Part shown: positions 33,957 through 42,742 of the stretch, piece by piece | Position numbering within the stretch: the first letter of the stretch is position 1 | Layout: every line of letters starts with the position of its first letter | Origin: Clostridiales bacterium FE2011 | GTDB lineage: Bacteria > Bacillota > Clostridia > Christensenellales > Aristaeellaceae | Direction: 5' to 3' | Assembly: GCA_017569305.1 (NCBI GenBank) | Contig: CP069418.1 | Span: forward strand, 2,232,001-2,296,000 | Length of the DNA: 64,000 nt | Position numbers and translations under genes: made by a program | Notes under the pieces: model-generated | Told to the model about the DNA's origin: nothing | The model's input: only the letters and a program-made list of their open reading frames with translations | Database searches by the model: none

Positions 33957-34758
33957 TTGCCAACATAGAAAAATGAACCATGTCTATCCACGACGAGATA
34001 TATATATGATGTTGCCAGCTTTGGGTGGCTTTATAGCTTTTTATATTCTGCCATTTGAATATATTTTTCGATCAGCATTTTGGCAAACTTCTTTTAATCA
34101 TTCTTTTGCAGGAGCACTGAATTTTCTTCAGGTGATACAAGGACGCTATTTTAGCATAGCTAGTATAAACATGATATCTATTATGTTTGAAATGGTTTTT
34201 TCGGTTTTTATATTGGTTATACCGATATCTGTATTTATTCGGGAAAATAGAGATTTTTCATGGTTGCATATCATATTGCTTCTTATGGTTTTTGTTCCAT
34301 CCGCGGCGTTGGGAAATACATGGCTAATTATTCCACAAATATCTTATACCAATCATTTAGCATTATTAGCAATGGCGACCTGGAAATCACTTGGAATTCC
34401 GGCTTCCATAATGCTAGTTGGCTTTGCAGCATTAGATCCTCATCAAGAGGAGGCGGCACAAATGGATGGAGCTACATTTGTCCAGCGATATTATTGGGTG
34501 GTTTTTCCGCAGATGGGTCCGTCGTTGCTTTTTATGTTGGTGTATATTCTAATACAAAGTCAGAGATTGTATAGAGAATCATATATACTTTTTGGCGATT
34601 ATCCAACAACTGATGTCTATCTACTACAACATTATTTGAATCATCATTTTCAGAAACATAATTATCCACTTTTATCTGCTGCGACTTTGATAGAATTAGC
34701 CTTTGTTCTCGTATTGATTTTTGCCATGTCTGTGATATGGAGGAAAATGAAGAGATGA
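33946..34758 (+). CDS. ABC transporter permease 1 of the AT-rich island
   Basis: A 270-residue membrane protein with six predicted helices. The EAA-type loop EEAAQMDGATFVQRYYWVVFP near residue 175 identifies a binding-protein-dependent importer permease (MalF-like). A segment with LGIPASIMLVGFAALDPHQEEA precedes it. The ATG at 33946 has GGAAAGG nine bases upstream; an upstream TTG at 33919 adds nine residues. It is followed by the second permease with an ATGA overlap. AT-rich codon use differs from the rest of the window, suggesting horizontal gain. No ATPase gene is nearby. Confidence 0.78.
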   Translation: MRTNCQHRKMNHVYPRRDIYMMLPALGGFIAFYILPFEYIFRSAFWQTSFNHSFAGALNFLQVIQGRYFSIASINMISIMFEMVFSVFILVIPISVFIRENRDFSWLHIILLLMVFVPSAALGNTWLIIPQISYTNHLALLAMATWKSLGIPASIMLVGFAALDPHQEEAAQMDGATFVQRYYWVVFPQMGPSLLFMLVYILIQSQRLYRESYILFGDYPTTDVYLLQHYLNHHFQKHNYPLLSAATLIELAFVLVLIFAMSVIWRKMKR

Positions 34759-35576
34759 AAAAATGTATTGTTGAGTGGATAAAGTCCTTGATTGCAGTGC
34801 TGATTGGATTGTCTCTTATGCTGCCAGTCTGGGAAACCGTAATTTTATCATTTGTTAGGGATCAGGAATTGTCTAATATAAATATATCTGGTTTTCTATG
34901 GATCCCGCCAGTATTATCATTAACTCAATATTATACTCTGTTGGTTGATAACTCAAAGTATTTACAATCTTTTTGGAATTCTTTCTTCTTATCTTCTTGT
35001 ATAACTATATTACAGGCGATAATGGCAATACCTGCTAGTTATGTGCTTTCCAAAATACAGTTTCGGGGAAGACGGGTTATACGGTGGATATTCCTTCTGG
35101 CACTAGTTTTACCTCAGCAAGTACTGCTTGTGCCTGTGTATATTTTATGTAGAACAATCGGAATATATAATAATTGGTTAAGCCTTTTGTTTCCAATGAT
35201 GTTTTCTCCGCTTGGTGTATGTTTATTGATGTTTGCATTTCATATGTTTCCTGATGAACTGATGGAGGCAGCACGTATAGAAACAGGAAATATATGGACT
35301 ATTATGTGGCATATAATTGTTCCTTGTCTGAAACCGTTTATATTTGTTTTGCTACTGATTTCTTTTACTGAAAGTTGGAACATGATTGAACAGCCGTTAA
35401 TCTTACTATCAGATAAAACAAAATACCCTCTTTCTCTTCTGCTCAGTGGAGCTAAGGATAATGGTGGGGTTCCGGTGTGGTCAGGTGCAGTATTGTTTAT
35501 GATTCCAGCCATTTTAGCATATTGGTTATCGCATGAAGATATTAATATGATGATGGAGGCTTCATCTGTCAAATGA
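34755..35576 (+). CDS. ABC transporter permease 2 of the AT-rich island
   Basis: A 273-residue permease with six predicted helices. The loop ELMEAARIETGNIWTIMWHIIVP is the EAA motif of MalG-type permeases. The ATG at 34755 overlaps the stop of permease 1 (ATGA), showing translational coupling; a start at 34737 would need a 22-bp overlap. It presumably forms the pore with permease 1 and receives ligand from the binding protein at 32242. It couples by another ATGA overlap to the HlyD-like gene. Confidence 0.78.
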   Translation: MKKCIVEWIKSLIAVLIGLSLMLPVWETVILSFVRDQELSNINISGFLWIPPVLSLTQYYTLLVDNSKYLQSFWNSFFLSSCITILQAIMAIPASYVLSKIQFRGRRVIRWIFLLALVLPQQVLLVPVYILCRTIGIYNNWLSLLFPMMFSPLGVCLLMFAFHMFPDELMEAARIETGNIWTIMWHIIVPCLKPFIFVLLLISFTESWNMIEQPLILLSDKTKYPLSLLLSGAKDNGGVPVWSGAVLFMIPAILAYWLSHEDINMMMEASSVK

Positions 35577-36718
35577 AAGCAAAAGTGAAGGTTATCATTT
35601 GTTTTATTTGCATTATCCTATTCTTTACAATTGCCGGGAGTTCAATTCATTATTGGTTGCTTCCAAAGGTTAAACTAATTAATCCACGCACTGGAAGCCT
35701 TAAGTGTTACGCGGATATACTTGATGTTGATATTCGATCGGAGAATAAGATATCTATTGCACCACCTAAAGTGATAGATGTTTTATCACCAATATATATT
35801 AATGAGGAAGCAAGATCTATTCAGGAAGAAGAAGTATTGATGCGATATGATATAAGCAGTATTGAAGATGAACTAATTGTTGTAGAAGAACAATATGCTC
35901 AGGCAAAAGATGATTTGCTATCATTTTCTCAAGCATATAGAAAAGAAGTATTACAACTACAAAAAGAATGTGAAGGAATAAAAAAAGAAAAGGAAGAAGG
36001 AGATCAATTGTCCAAACAAGACGTTGATGAACTTGAGTTGAGGTATGAATTCATTCAAGAAAGACTACAGCTTATGGAAAATGAAGGAATTTATCAAGGT
36101 ACAACTTATGATATTCTTCAATACAAACTAGATCAAATAGAAATGAAGAGGGATGAACTGAAAAACATAAAAGATAATAATGGAGAAATACGTTCTCCTA
36201 TATCAGGCCATCTTCTTGGATGGAAGGGAAACGCATGGGAAATAATACCAAGCGATTCTACTTTGCAATTTGTGATATGGTTGGATGTTTCTGTAGAAGA
36301 ACTGGAATCCGTTATAAATCCATTAATCATAGTGGATGATTTAGAGAAACGAGTTTCTATAGAAATAGATAGTATGAAACAATCTGCAGAAGGCACAGAA
36401 GTCATGTTTGCAGTGTCAAATGAGGATGAAAACTTTCCACTGTTATTATCCGATACTCTCAAACTAGAATATTTGTCACCGGCTAGTGGCTTGCTAGTTC
36501 CCTCGTATGCATTTGTATCGGATTCATGTTTATACATTGCCGAAAATATATGGAATGGAAATAAGAGAATAGATAGAGCAAGATTAATTGAAGTAAAGGT
36601 TATACCCGGGAATGAACAGTATTGGATTGTAACGGATGGATTGATAGATTCTGCAAACATTATTTCAAATTGGGATCGTGAACTAAATGATGGATGTGAG
36701 ATAGCGATTGAACCCTAA
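35573..36718 (+). CDS. HlyD-like membrane adaptor (fusion) protein
   Basis: A 381-residue protein with one N-terminal helix (VIICFICIILFFTIAGSS). A long helical region with coiled-coil character covers about residues 90-200, rich in Glu/Lys. The piece GEIRSPISGHLLGW near residue 203 is the lipoyl/barrel-sandwich half of HlyD-type adaptors, and beta-rich regions follow. In Gram-positive bacteria such proteins usually serve peptide or bacteriocin exporters. Here the partners are importer-type permeases and a binding protein, an unusual combination. ATGA overlap with permease 2 shows one operon. Confidence 0.7.
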   Translation: MKAKVKVIICFICIILFFTIAGSSIHYWLLPKVKLINPRTGSLKCYADILDVDIRSENKISIAPPKVIDVLSPIYINEEARSIQEEEVLMRYDISSIEDELIVVEEQYAQAKDDLLSFSQAYRKEVLQLQKECEGIKKEKEEGDQLSKQDVDELELRYEFIQERLQLMENEGIYQGTTYDILQYKLDQIEMKRDELKNIKDNNGEIRSPISGHLLGWKGNAWEIIPSDSTLQFVIWLDVSVEELESVINPLIIVDDLEKRVSIEIDSMKQSAEGTEVMFAVSNEDENFPLLLSDTLKLEYLSPASGLLVPSYAFVSDSCLYIAENIWNGNKRIDRARLIEVKVIPGNEQYWIVTDGLIDSANIISNWDRELNDGCEIAIEP

Positions 36719-36782
36719 TTCATATTATATTGTGACATAAATAACAACCCCTTTGTTTCCAATAGCTTTTCTTGACTTATAC

Positions 36783-36811
36783 GTGACAAACCGTACAATT
36801 GGTGTTATAAT
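36783..36811 (+). promoter_or_regulatory. sigma-A promoter for the 36914 gene
   Basis: GTGACA (36783-36788) and TATAAT (36806-36811), 17 bp apart. Confidence 0.65.
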
Positions 36812-36913
36812 ACCTTACACAGTTACATGCACATGCTCTTTCAGTGACATAGACGGATTGATTTGAGACATCCATTCACTTCTTTCAACGGTTTAGCATA
36901 AGGAGGAAAAGCC

Positions 36914-37717
36914 GTGAGATCAACCATAGGAACGGACGTCCGCAGGGCGGCAGCGCTGGCGCTGCTGGCAACGCTGCTTGTGTCCGTTTGCCTGCCTGTA
37001 CCCGTGAAGGCGGACCAGGCGGACGTTGATCTGATGCTGGCAAACAGCGCTGTTTCGATGCTGAATCTCACAGACGCGGAGGGAAATTCGATCCAGCCGC
37101 GGAAAGCGCCGGAAGTGCTGGGCCGGGGGAACCCGGACGTGGCCGGGGTGGAACCGGATTACCGGGGAACCGTCGGATATGTAGCCCTGCAGACCGGCTG
37201 GGAGGTCAGCCGCTTCAATACCTTTACAGAGACGCCCTGGATGCTGCCATTGTACGGGCAGGAGGGCACGAAGTGGAAAGTCGTCGGTGCCGTGGCGCAT
37301 AAGACGCCGGTGCTGGTTACAGATCAGCAGATTAAGGAAGAGAGGGGACACAAGTTCAGCGGCCACCTGCAGGTAGTCCGCCTGGACACCTTTGAGCAGA
37401 CATGGATTGACGTGATCCATTTCGTCACCGCCCCCTACTGGACGCTGAGCCTGTCAGAGGCCGTCACCTACGGATACTGCATTGCCGTTTACAGCAACAC
37501 CTCCGGCGTCATGCCGACGGACCGGAAGGGCAACCGCGGCACCCTGCAGGAAGGCACCCGGATCCTGATGTGCGAAAAGCGCACCGCCCGCTACATCAGC
37601 CCCGATAAGCAGAACAATCCGCTTCCGGGCATCATCTTCCGGAGCGGCGAAGAGCAGGATTCCTATTACAGGACATTCCTCTTCTTCAACGCAAACGACC
37701 TGACGCTGACCTATTAA
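36914..37717 (+). CDS. secreted protein of unknown function
   Basis: A 267-residue secreted protein with signal peptide ALALLATLLVSVCLPVPVKA. The mature part has a repeated beta-rich pattern; SH3-like traits are suggested by GYVALQTGWEVSRFNTFTETPW (part quoted: GYVALQTGWEVSRF), and later stretches VVGAVAHKTPVLV and RTARYISPD. Start is GTG with AGGAGG upstream. The gene returns to the GC-rich codon use of the host, marking the edge of the AT-rich island. No catalytic motif is seen, and it has its own promoter and terminator. Confidence 0.7.
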   Translation: MRSTIGTDVRRAAALALLATLLVSVCLPVPVKADQADVDLMLANSAVSMLNLTDAEGNSIQPRKAPEVLGRGNPDVAGVEPDYRGTVGYVALQTGWEVSRFNTFTETPWMLPLYGQEGTKWKVVGAVAHKTPVLVTDQQIKEERGHKFSGHLQVVRLDTFEQTWIDVIHFVTAPYWTLSLSEAVTYGYCIAVYSNTSGVMPTDRKGNRGTLQEGTRILMCEKRTARYISPDKQNNPLPGIIFRSGEEQDSYYRTFLFFNANDLTLTY

Positions 37718-37734
37718 GCAACAGAAAAACAGCA

Positions 37735-37766
37735 CACTGTCCCACAAACGGGACAGCGTTTTTTTC
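37735..37766 (+). terminator. terminator after 36914
   Basis: CTGTCCC (37737-37743) pairs with GGGACAG (37750-37756), then GCGTTTTTTT. Confidence 0.85.
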
Positions 37767-37896
37767 TGGAGGAGAGTAAAAGGATAGCTGTGTGAGACTT
37801 GAAAAACAGTAGACTTCGGGATTATCCTTAAGATAGAAAAATATGTTTACGGCTCCGGCAGCAATGCCGGGGCTGTTTTGGTTGAGGAGGAGAAGG

Positions 37897-38310
37897 ATGC
37901 CGGAGACGACCACAACCCTGTGCGGCCTGCGCCGTGAACTGACAAAGGATCTTTTTGAGGAACTGGCGGCGCTCCAGTGCACAACGGAGGAAATCCTGGG
38001 CTATATCGGAACCACAGAAAAGAAGCTGGAAAGCTGGTGCCGGAAGATCTACCGCCGTCCGCTGGCGGAGATGATTCCCATGATCCGCAAGGACGGCCTC
38101 ATTGCCATCCGGCGGGCCAGCTTTGACCAGCTGAAGAAAAGCGCCACCATCATCAGCCAGCAGTACAACCGGTTCCTGCCCGGCGCGGGCGTGGATCCTC
38201 GGGATGACGCCGAGAACGCAATCCGCCTGCTGACGACCGCGGTGACGCCCTCCACTGAGACAATGAAGGAACTGTACGGGGAAGCGGAAGAGGGCGGTGA
38301 AGAGGCTTGA
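37897..38310 (+). CDS. phage terminase small subunit-like protein
   Basis: A 137-residue protein with a DNA-binding-like N-terminus, then QCTTEEILGYIGTTEKKLESWCRKIY, an HTH-like segment of the kind found in small terminase subunits, which select the packaging site. GAGGAGG precedes the ATG at 37897. It overlaps the large-subunit gene by 4 bp (TTGA). Small terminase subunits are poorly conserved, so position is the main support. It is the first of the phage blocks. A GC-rich hairpin lies just upstream (about 37849-37876). Confidence 0.8.
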   Translation: MPETTTTLCGLRRELTKDLFEELAALQCTTEEILGYIGTTEKKLESWCRKIYRRPLAEMIPMIRKDGLIAIRRASFDQLKKSATIISQQYNRFLPGAGVDPRDDAENAIRLLTTAVTPSTETMKELYGEAEEGGEEA

Positions 38311-39554
38311 GCTTTCATTTTCAGCCCTTCTCCCGCAAGCAGAGCCAGCTGCTGAACTGGTGGCGGCCGGGTTCCGGCGTGGAAGACCGGCGCATCGTAT
38401 TGGCGGATGGCGCCATCCGCAGCGGCAAAACCGTAGCCATGATCCTGTCCTTCCTGCTCTGGAGCCTGACCTGCTTCAGCGGGAAGGACTTTATCATGGC
38501 CGGGGTCACCTCCGGAGCGCTGGTGCGCAATGTGTTAGGACCGATGCTTTCCATGCTGGAGACCCTCGGCATCGCGTATGAATGGAAGCGCGGGGAAGCA
38601 CGGGTGATCATCGGGAAGAACAGCTATTATCTCTTCGGCGCGGATAAGGATAACGCCCAGGATAAGCTGCAGGGTATGACGGCCGCCGGCGCCTACGCGG
38701 ATGAGGCGGCCCTGTTTCCCCGCTCCTTTATCGACCAGATGATCGGCCGCTGCTCCGTGGAGGGCAGCCGGATCTTCCTGAACTGCAATCCCAACGGCGC
38801 CTGGCACTATATCAAGACAGACTTTATCGACCGGGCGGAGGAACTGGGCCTGTACCGGCTGCACTTCACCATGGACGATAACCTGACCCTGTCTCCGGAA
38901 ATCCGGCAGAGCTATGCCCGGAGCTTTACCGGGGTTTTTTACCGCCAGTATATCCTGGGTGAATGGGTCAGCGCGGAGGGCGCGGTCTATCCCATGTGGG
39001 ATGACAGGGAGAATACCTTTATCGAAGGAGAACGGGATCCGGAGGCGCTGCCATTCCGGGATATGCGCCGCTTCTGCGCGGTGGACTACGGCACGGTGAA
39101 TCCCTGCGTTTTCCTGGATGTGCGGGATGACGGGAAAACCTTCTGGATCATGAAGGAATATTACTGGAATTCCACCTCCAAACGCCGCCAGAAAACAGAC
39201 GCGGAATACGCCAATGACCTGGCGGAGTTCCTGGGGAATGACCGGAACACGCAGATCATTGTGGATCCCAGCGCGGCCAGTTTCAAGGCGGAACTCCGGA
39301 ACCGGGGCTTCCGGGTGCTGGACGCGAAGAACGACGTCCGGGAAGGCATCGCCACCACGGCGGTATGCATCAGCAACCGGCGGATCCGGGTGGAGCGGAA
39401 CCGGTGTCCGGCCCTGCTGGGGGAGGTTCACAGCTATGTGTGGGATGAGAAGGCCAGGATGAAAGGGGAGGAGCGGCCGGTGAAGGTGCATGATCACGCG
39501 ATGGACGCGGTGAGATACTTATGTCACACGAAAGCGTCCCGTTTTCGCAGGTAA
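38307..39554 (+). CDS. phage terminase large subunit (PBSX/TerL type)
   Basis: A 415-residue DNA-packaging motor subunit. Walker A DGAIRSGKTVAM is at about residue 35 and Walker B with catalytic acid AYADEAALF near residue 131. The nuclease domain carries CAVDYGTVNP (first aspartate), IIVDPSAASF and HDHAMDAVRY (last acidic site). All key residues are intact. Start is TTG overlapping the small-subunit stop. The 3' end lies inside a hairpin (39527-39581). Bacterial genes separate it from the later structural genes, although the portal follows after 130 bp. Confidence 0.93.
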   Translation: MSFHFQPFSRKQSQLLNWWRPGSGVEDRRIVLADGAIRSGKTVAMILSFLLWSLTCFSGKDFIMAGVTSGALVRNVLGPMLSMLETLGIAYEWKRGEARVIIGKNSYYLFGADKDNAQDKLQGMTAAGAYADEAALFPRSFIDQMIGRCSVEGSRIFLNCNPNGAWHYIKTDFIDRAEELGLYRLHFTMDDNLTLSPEIRQSYARSFTGVFYRQYILGEWVSAEGAVYPMWDDRENTFIEGERDPEALPFRDMRRFCAVDYGTVNPCVFLDVRDDGKTFWIMKEYYWNSTSKRRQKTDAEYANDLAEFLGNDRNTQIIVDPSAASFKAELRNRGFRVLDAKNDVREGIATTAVCISNRRIRVERNRCPALLGEVHSYVWDEKARMKGEERPVKVHDHAMDAVRYLCHTKASRFRR

Positions 39555-39581
39555 ACAGCGAAAACATGGGACGCTTTCGTG
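39527..39581. terminator. long hairpin covering the end of terL
   Basis: CACGAAAGCGTCCC (39527-39540) pairs with GGGACGCTTTCGTG (39568-39581), and an inner GTTTTCGC pairs with GCGAAAAC. It includes the last nine codons. A T-poor tail follows, so it may be a repeat or processing site rather than a terminator. Confidence 0.55.
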
Positions 39582-39589
39582 TTAATGAA

Positions 39590-39620
39590 TACTGAAAACT
39601 TAAAACTGAAAACTTAAAAA
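39590..39620. repeat. 7-bp tandem array (ACTGAAA/ACTTAAA type)
   Basis: Four units of period 7 alternate ACTGAAA and ACTTAAA. This is a different unit from the AATTCAT arrays but the same length and copy number. Confidence 0.6.
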
Positions 39621-39673
39621 TACTATAGAGTCTACGGTTGAGGGTGTTTCCCTGTGGTGGGTAACATGAGAAT

Positions 39674-39700
39674 AATTATGAATTATGAATTGTGAATTGA
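39674..39700. repeat. 7-bp tandem array (ATGAATT type) containing the portal start
   Basis: Units AATTATG, AATTATG, AATTGTG, then AATTG. The portal ATG at 39685 lies inside it. Confidence 0.75.
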
Positions 39701-40986
39701 AAAATCGCCGTGTTCGCGGCGCAGACGGTTATGCCAACGCGGCGGCGTTTCTGGGAGAGGATTCGACGCTGCTTTCGTCCGGGACGTTTCTCCGATCCGG
39801 ACTGACATCGGATCCGGAACTTTTGACGGCCATGTACCGGGAATCCTGGCTGACGAAGCGGATTATTGATACGCCGTCGGAAGATATGACCCGCGCCTGG
39901 TACCGGCTTTCCTCCTCCGTGGATCCGGAAGAGATCCACGTCCTGCGCAGGCTGGAAGCCCGGCACAGCGTGAAGCAGGAGCTGACCAATGCCCTGCGCT
40001 GGGCCCGGCTGTATGGCGGATCGCTGGCCCTGATGGTGATCCGGGGAGAGGAAGGAAGGCTGGATCAGCCGCTGGAGCAGGAGATGCTGCTGCCGGACTG
40101 CTTTCAGGGCCTGCTGGTGCTGGACCGGGCACAGGGAATCGAGCCCTCGGCGGAACTGGTTTCGGACCTGGATGATCCGGATTTCGGCCTGCCGGAATAC
40201 TATACCGTGAACCTGGACACGGAAAACTATCGTATGGTGCGGCTGCATCACTCCCGGGTGCTGCGCTTTATCGGCAGGGAACTGCCGAGGGGAGAAACCA
40301 TCCGGGAGAACTTCTGGGGTGCCAGTGAAATGGAGCATATCCGGGATGAACTGCTCAAGCGCAGCGCGGCTTCCGCCAACATCGCCCAGCTGATCTTCCA
40401 GGCGAATATCACCACGCTGAAGATGTCTGACTTCGGCGAACTCCTGGGTGCCGGAACAGAGGAACAGCGAAAGAGTGTGGAATACGCCATGGGGATGGAA
40501 AACCGGTTCCGGACTTCCTTCGGCATCCAGCTGCTTTCCCGGGATGATTCCCTGGAGAATCATCCCTATTCCTTTACGGGATTGAGTGAGATCTATGAGC
40601 AGTTCATGATGGACATGGCCGGTGCGGCAGAAATCCCGGCGACCAGACTGTTCGGCCGTTCGCCCCAGGGGATGAACGCCACCGGAGAATCAGACCTGCG
40701 GAACTATTACGACATGATCGCTTCCCTGCAGGAGAGGCAGCTGCGCCCGGCCCTGGAAAAGCTGCTGCCAGTGATGGCAGTCTCCTGCTGGGGTTATGTT
40801 CCGGAAAGCCTGGAGATTGTCTTCGAGCCTGTGATGACAAGCAGCCCCGCCGAAAGGGCGGAGCTGGTGCAGAAACTGTCCGGGGATGTGATTGAGGGAT
40901 ATAAATGCGGCCTGTTCACAAGGGAACAGGCCGTCATGGAACTCAAGACGCGGGGAGAAGAACTGGGGGTATATACCAAGGTGTAG
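39685..40986 (+). CDS. phage portal protein (DUF1073 / Acb1-like N-terminal family)
   Basis: A 433-residue portal-type protein. YRESWLTKRIIDTPSEDMTRAW near residues 49-70 is the conserved opening of the DUF1073 family, whose members form the head vertex through which DNA enters; GRSPQGMNATGESDLRNYYD near residue 313 is another family block. The family name recalls the anti-CBASS protein Acb1, but this one has the portal layout and sits after terL. The ATG lies in a 7-bp repeat array and has no ribosome site; no other in-frame start precedes the conserved part. Confidence 0.87.
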   Translation: MNCELKNRRVRGADGYANAAAFLGEDSTLLSSGTFLRSGLTSDPELLTAMYRESWLTKRIIDTPSEDMTRAWYRLSSSVDPEEIHVLRRLEARHSVKQELTNALRWARLYGGSLALMVIRGEEGRLDQPLEQEMLLPDCFQGLLVLDRAQGIEPSAELVSDLDDPDFGLPEYYTVNLDTENYRMVRLHHSRVLRFIGRELPRGETIRENFWGASEMEHIRDELLKRSAASANIAQLIFQANITTLKMSDFGELLGAGTEEQRKSVEYAMGMENRFRTSFGIQLLSRDDSLENHPYSFTGLSEIYEQFMMDMAGAAEIPATRLFGRSPQGMNATGESDLRNYYDMIASLQERQLRPALEKLLPVMAVSCWGYVPESLEIVFEPVMTSSPAERAELVQKLSGDVIEGYKCGLFTREQAVMELKTRGEELGVYTKV

Positions 40987-40993
40987 TGAAGGG

Positions 40994-42616
40994 TTATTGT
41001 GCCTTTTTCTTCGGGCGGAAACGCGCGGGAAGATGGTCGGGATTGATCGCCTTGAAAAGGATGGCAGCGATGAGATAGACCACAGCACCGACTGCGATAC
41101 AGATCGCAACCATCACCAGGCGCCTGAAGAAATCCGCCGAGAGTATACCCTGTATGCCCCCGAAGACGAAATTGTAAACTGCCCATACAACCACGCCCAT
41201 TACGGCAGTGGCGGCCAGTGGCTTAAGAATGATGTTCGGGATGGAAAACCGGTAGCCTGAATACTTGCAGGCATAATACAGGTTCGGGAACATGGATACG
41301 GTGTAGCAGACAAGGGACGCAATGGGCGCACCGTGAATGCTGATGCCGGGAGTGCTGACCAGGATCGCATTCAGGATAACTTTGCAGACTACACCGGCAA
41401 CCAGGGTCAGCATTGGAATTTTCTGCTTCCCAGCGCCCTGAAGGATGCCGGAAGTTGCCTGCACCATGGTAAACAGGATGATGGTCATGGCGGAGAACTC
41501 CAGCAGATTACCGGCCAGCATCAGTTCTTCAGGAGTAAACTTGGCATTGCTGCCATAAAGCAGGTAGACGATGGGCTTGGCCAGCAGGCTCATACCGATG
41601 GAGCAGGGGAAGCCAACCACTGAGGCAACCTGAAGGCCGATCCCGGCTTCCCGGGCCACATATTTCATATCCTTCCGGGCCAGGCCGGAGGCGATGGAGG
41701 GTACCAGGTTGGTGGACATGGCCATGGCGACGGCGGTGGGTACGTTGATCATCGTGATGACGATACCGCTGTATACGCCGTAATGCCTGCCGGCAATATC
41801 ATCAGGAATACCTGTGCCCATCATCAGGCTTTTGAGCATTGCGGAGTCTATGGTGGAAGCCAGGGGAACGATACAGGCACCCAGCGTGATCGGGATGGAA
41901 ATACGGACGATGCGTTTTGCCAGCTCGCGGCCGGATACGGGTTTTTCATTCGGCTGGGGAGGCAGGGGCTTCACAAAGTGGGCATGGATGATCATATACA
42001 GCATGGCGACGCATTCTGCCAGGGAAGTGCCCAGCAGGGCACCGGCGCTGCCCATGATCCAACCCGTTTCTTCACCGCCTCGGGCGAAGCCGATGGCGGC
42101 TAAAGGCAGGGCCACGGCAACCTTGCCGACCTGCTCAATCAGCTGGCTGATGGCAGTAGGCATCATACGGCGCATACCCTGCATATATCCCCGGTAAGCG
42201 CTCATGACGCAGACGAAGAACAGGGAAGGAGCGATGCACATATAGCTGAGGTAGCCCTCAGGGGTTTTAACAAGTGTTGCAATTAGGCGGGACAAGAGCA
42301 GCAGGATAACGGTGGAGACAATACCCAGTATCGTGAGCAGCTTCAGAGCCGCTTTAAATGTACGGCGGGCATTGCCGGGTTCTCCGATGGTGACGTAATG
42401 GGAAACCATGCGGGAAATTGCAACCGGAATACCCGCGGAAGTAATGGCCAAAAGAAGATTATAGGCTGGCATGACCTGCTGGAACAGGCCAAGCCCGTCA
42501 GTGCCGATGATATGCGTCAGCGGGATCCGGAACAGAACGCCGACGACCTTGCAGATGATTCCGGCTACACCCAGTACGGAAATGCCGCCGATCAGGCTGC
42601 GCTGTCTTTGAGTCAT
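40994..42616 (-). CDS. SpoVB/MurJ-type polysaccharide flippase (MATE-like)
   Basis: A 540-residue membrane protein with about 14 helices of the oligosaccharidyl-lipid flippase superfamily. The opening LGVAGIICKVVGVLFRIPLTHIIG, continuing FQQVMPAYNLLLAITSAGIPVAIS, is typical of SpoVB and related lipid flippases (quoted in parts). AIDSAMLKSLMM-like and QATSGILQGAGKQKIPM blocks also fit. Such proteins move lipid-linked wall precursors or polysaccharides across the membrane. The ATG at 42616 follows AAAGGAAG. It is a - strand gene between the portal and DUF2213 genes, only 7 bp from the portal stop. Confidence 0.88.
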   Translation of the reverse strand: MTQRQRSLIGGISVLGVAGIICKVVGVLFRIPLTHIIGTDGLGLFQQVMPAYNLLLAITSAGIPVAISRMVSHYVTIGEPGNARRTFKAALKLLTILGIVSTVILLLLSRLIATLVKTPEGYLSYMCIAPSLFFVCVMSAYRGYMQGMRRMMPTAISQLIEQVGKVAVALPLAAIGFARGGEETGWIMGSAGALLGTSLAECVAMLYMIIHAHFVKPLPPQPNEKPVSGRELAKRIVRISIPITLGACIVPLASTIDSAMLKSLMMGTGIPDDIAGRHYGVYSGIVITMINVPTAVAMAMSTNLVPSIASGLARKDMKYVAREAGIGLQVASVVGFPCSIGMSLLAKPIVYLLYGSNAKFTPEELMLAGNLLEFSAMTIILFTMVQATSGILQGAGKQKIPMLTLVAGVVCKVILNAILVSTPGISIHGAPIASLVCYTVSMFPNLYYACKYSGYRFSIPNIILKPLAATAVMGVVVWAVYNFVFGGIQGILSADFFRRLVMVAICIAVGAVVYLIAAILFKAINPDHLPARFRPKKKAQ

Positions 42617-42684
42617 AATGCTTCCTTTCTGATCACAGAATGAAATCCCGGATATTATATCACAAAGACAACAAAAAGGAAAAA

Positions 42685-42712
42685 CGGGACAAAAGAACCG
42701 TCCCCTTGTCCT
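42685..42712. repeat. short dispersed hairpin (GGGAC / CGTCCC)
   Basis: GGGAC (42686-42690) and CGTCCC flank AAAAGAAC, with CTTGTCC after. It resembles the palindrome at 4839-4914 and a commonly seen Clostridial intergenic phrase. Confidence 0.45.
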
Positions 42713-42742
42713 GGTCAGCAACACGAAAAAGGAGGTGCGGAG

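Noticed and set aside
39685..40986. The DUF1073 protein as an anti-CBASS (Acb1) nuclease
   Set aside because: The family label recalls Acb1, but size, conserved blocks and position after terL fit the portal role; I see no sign of the Acb1 active site.
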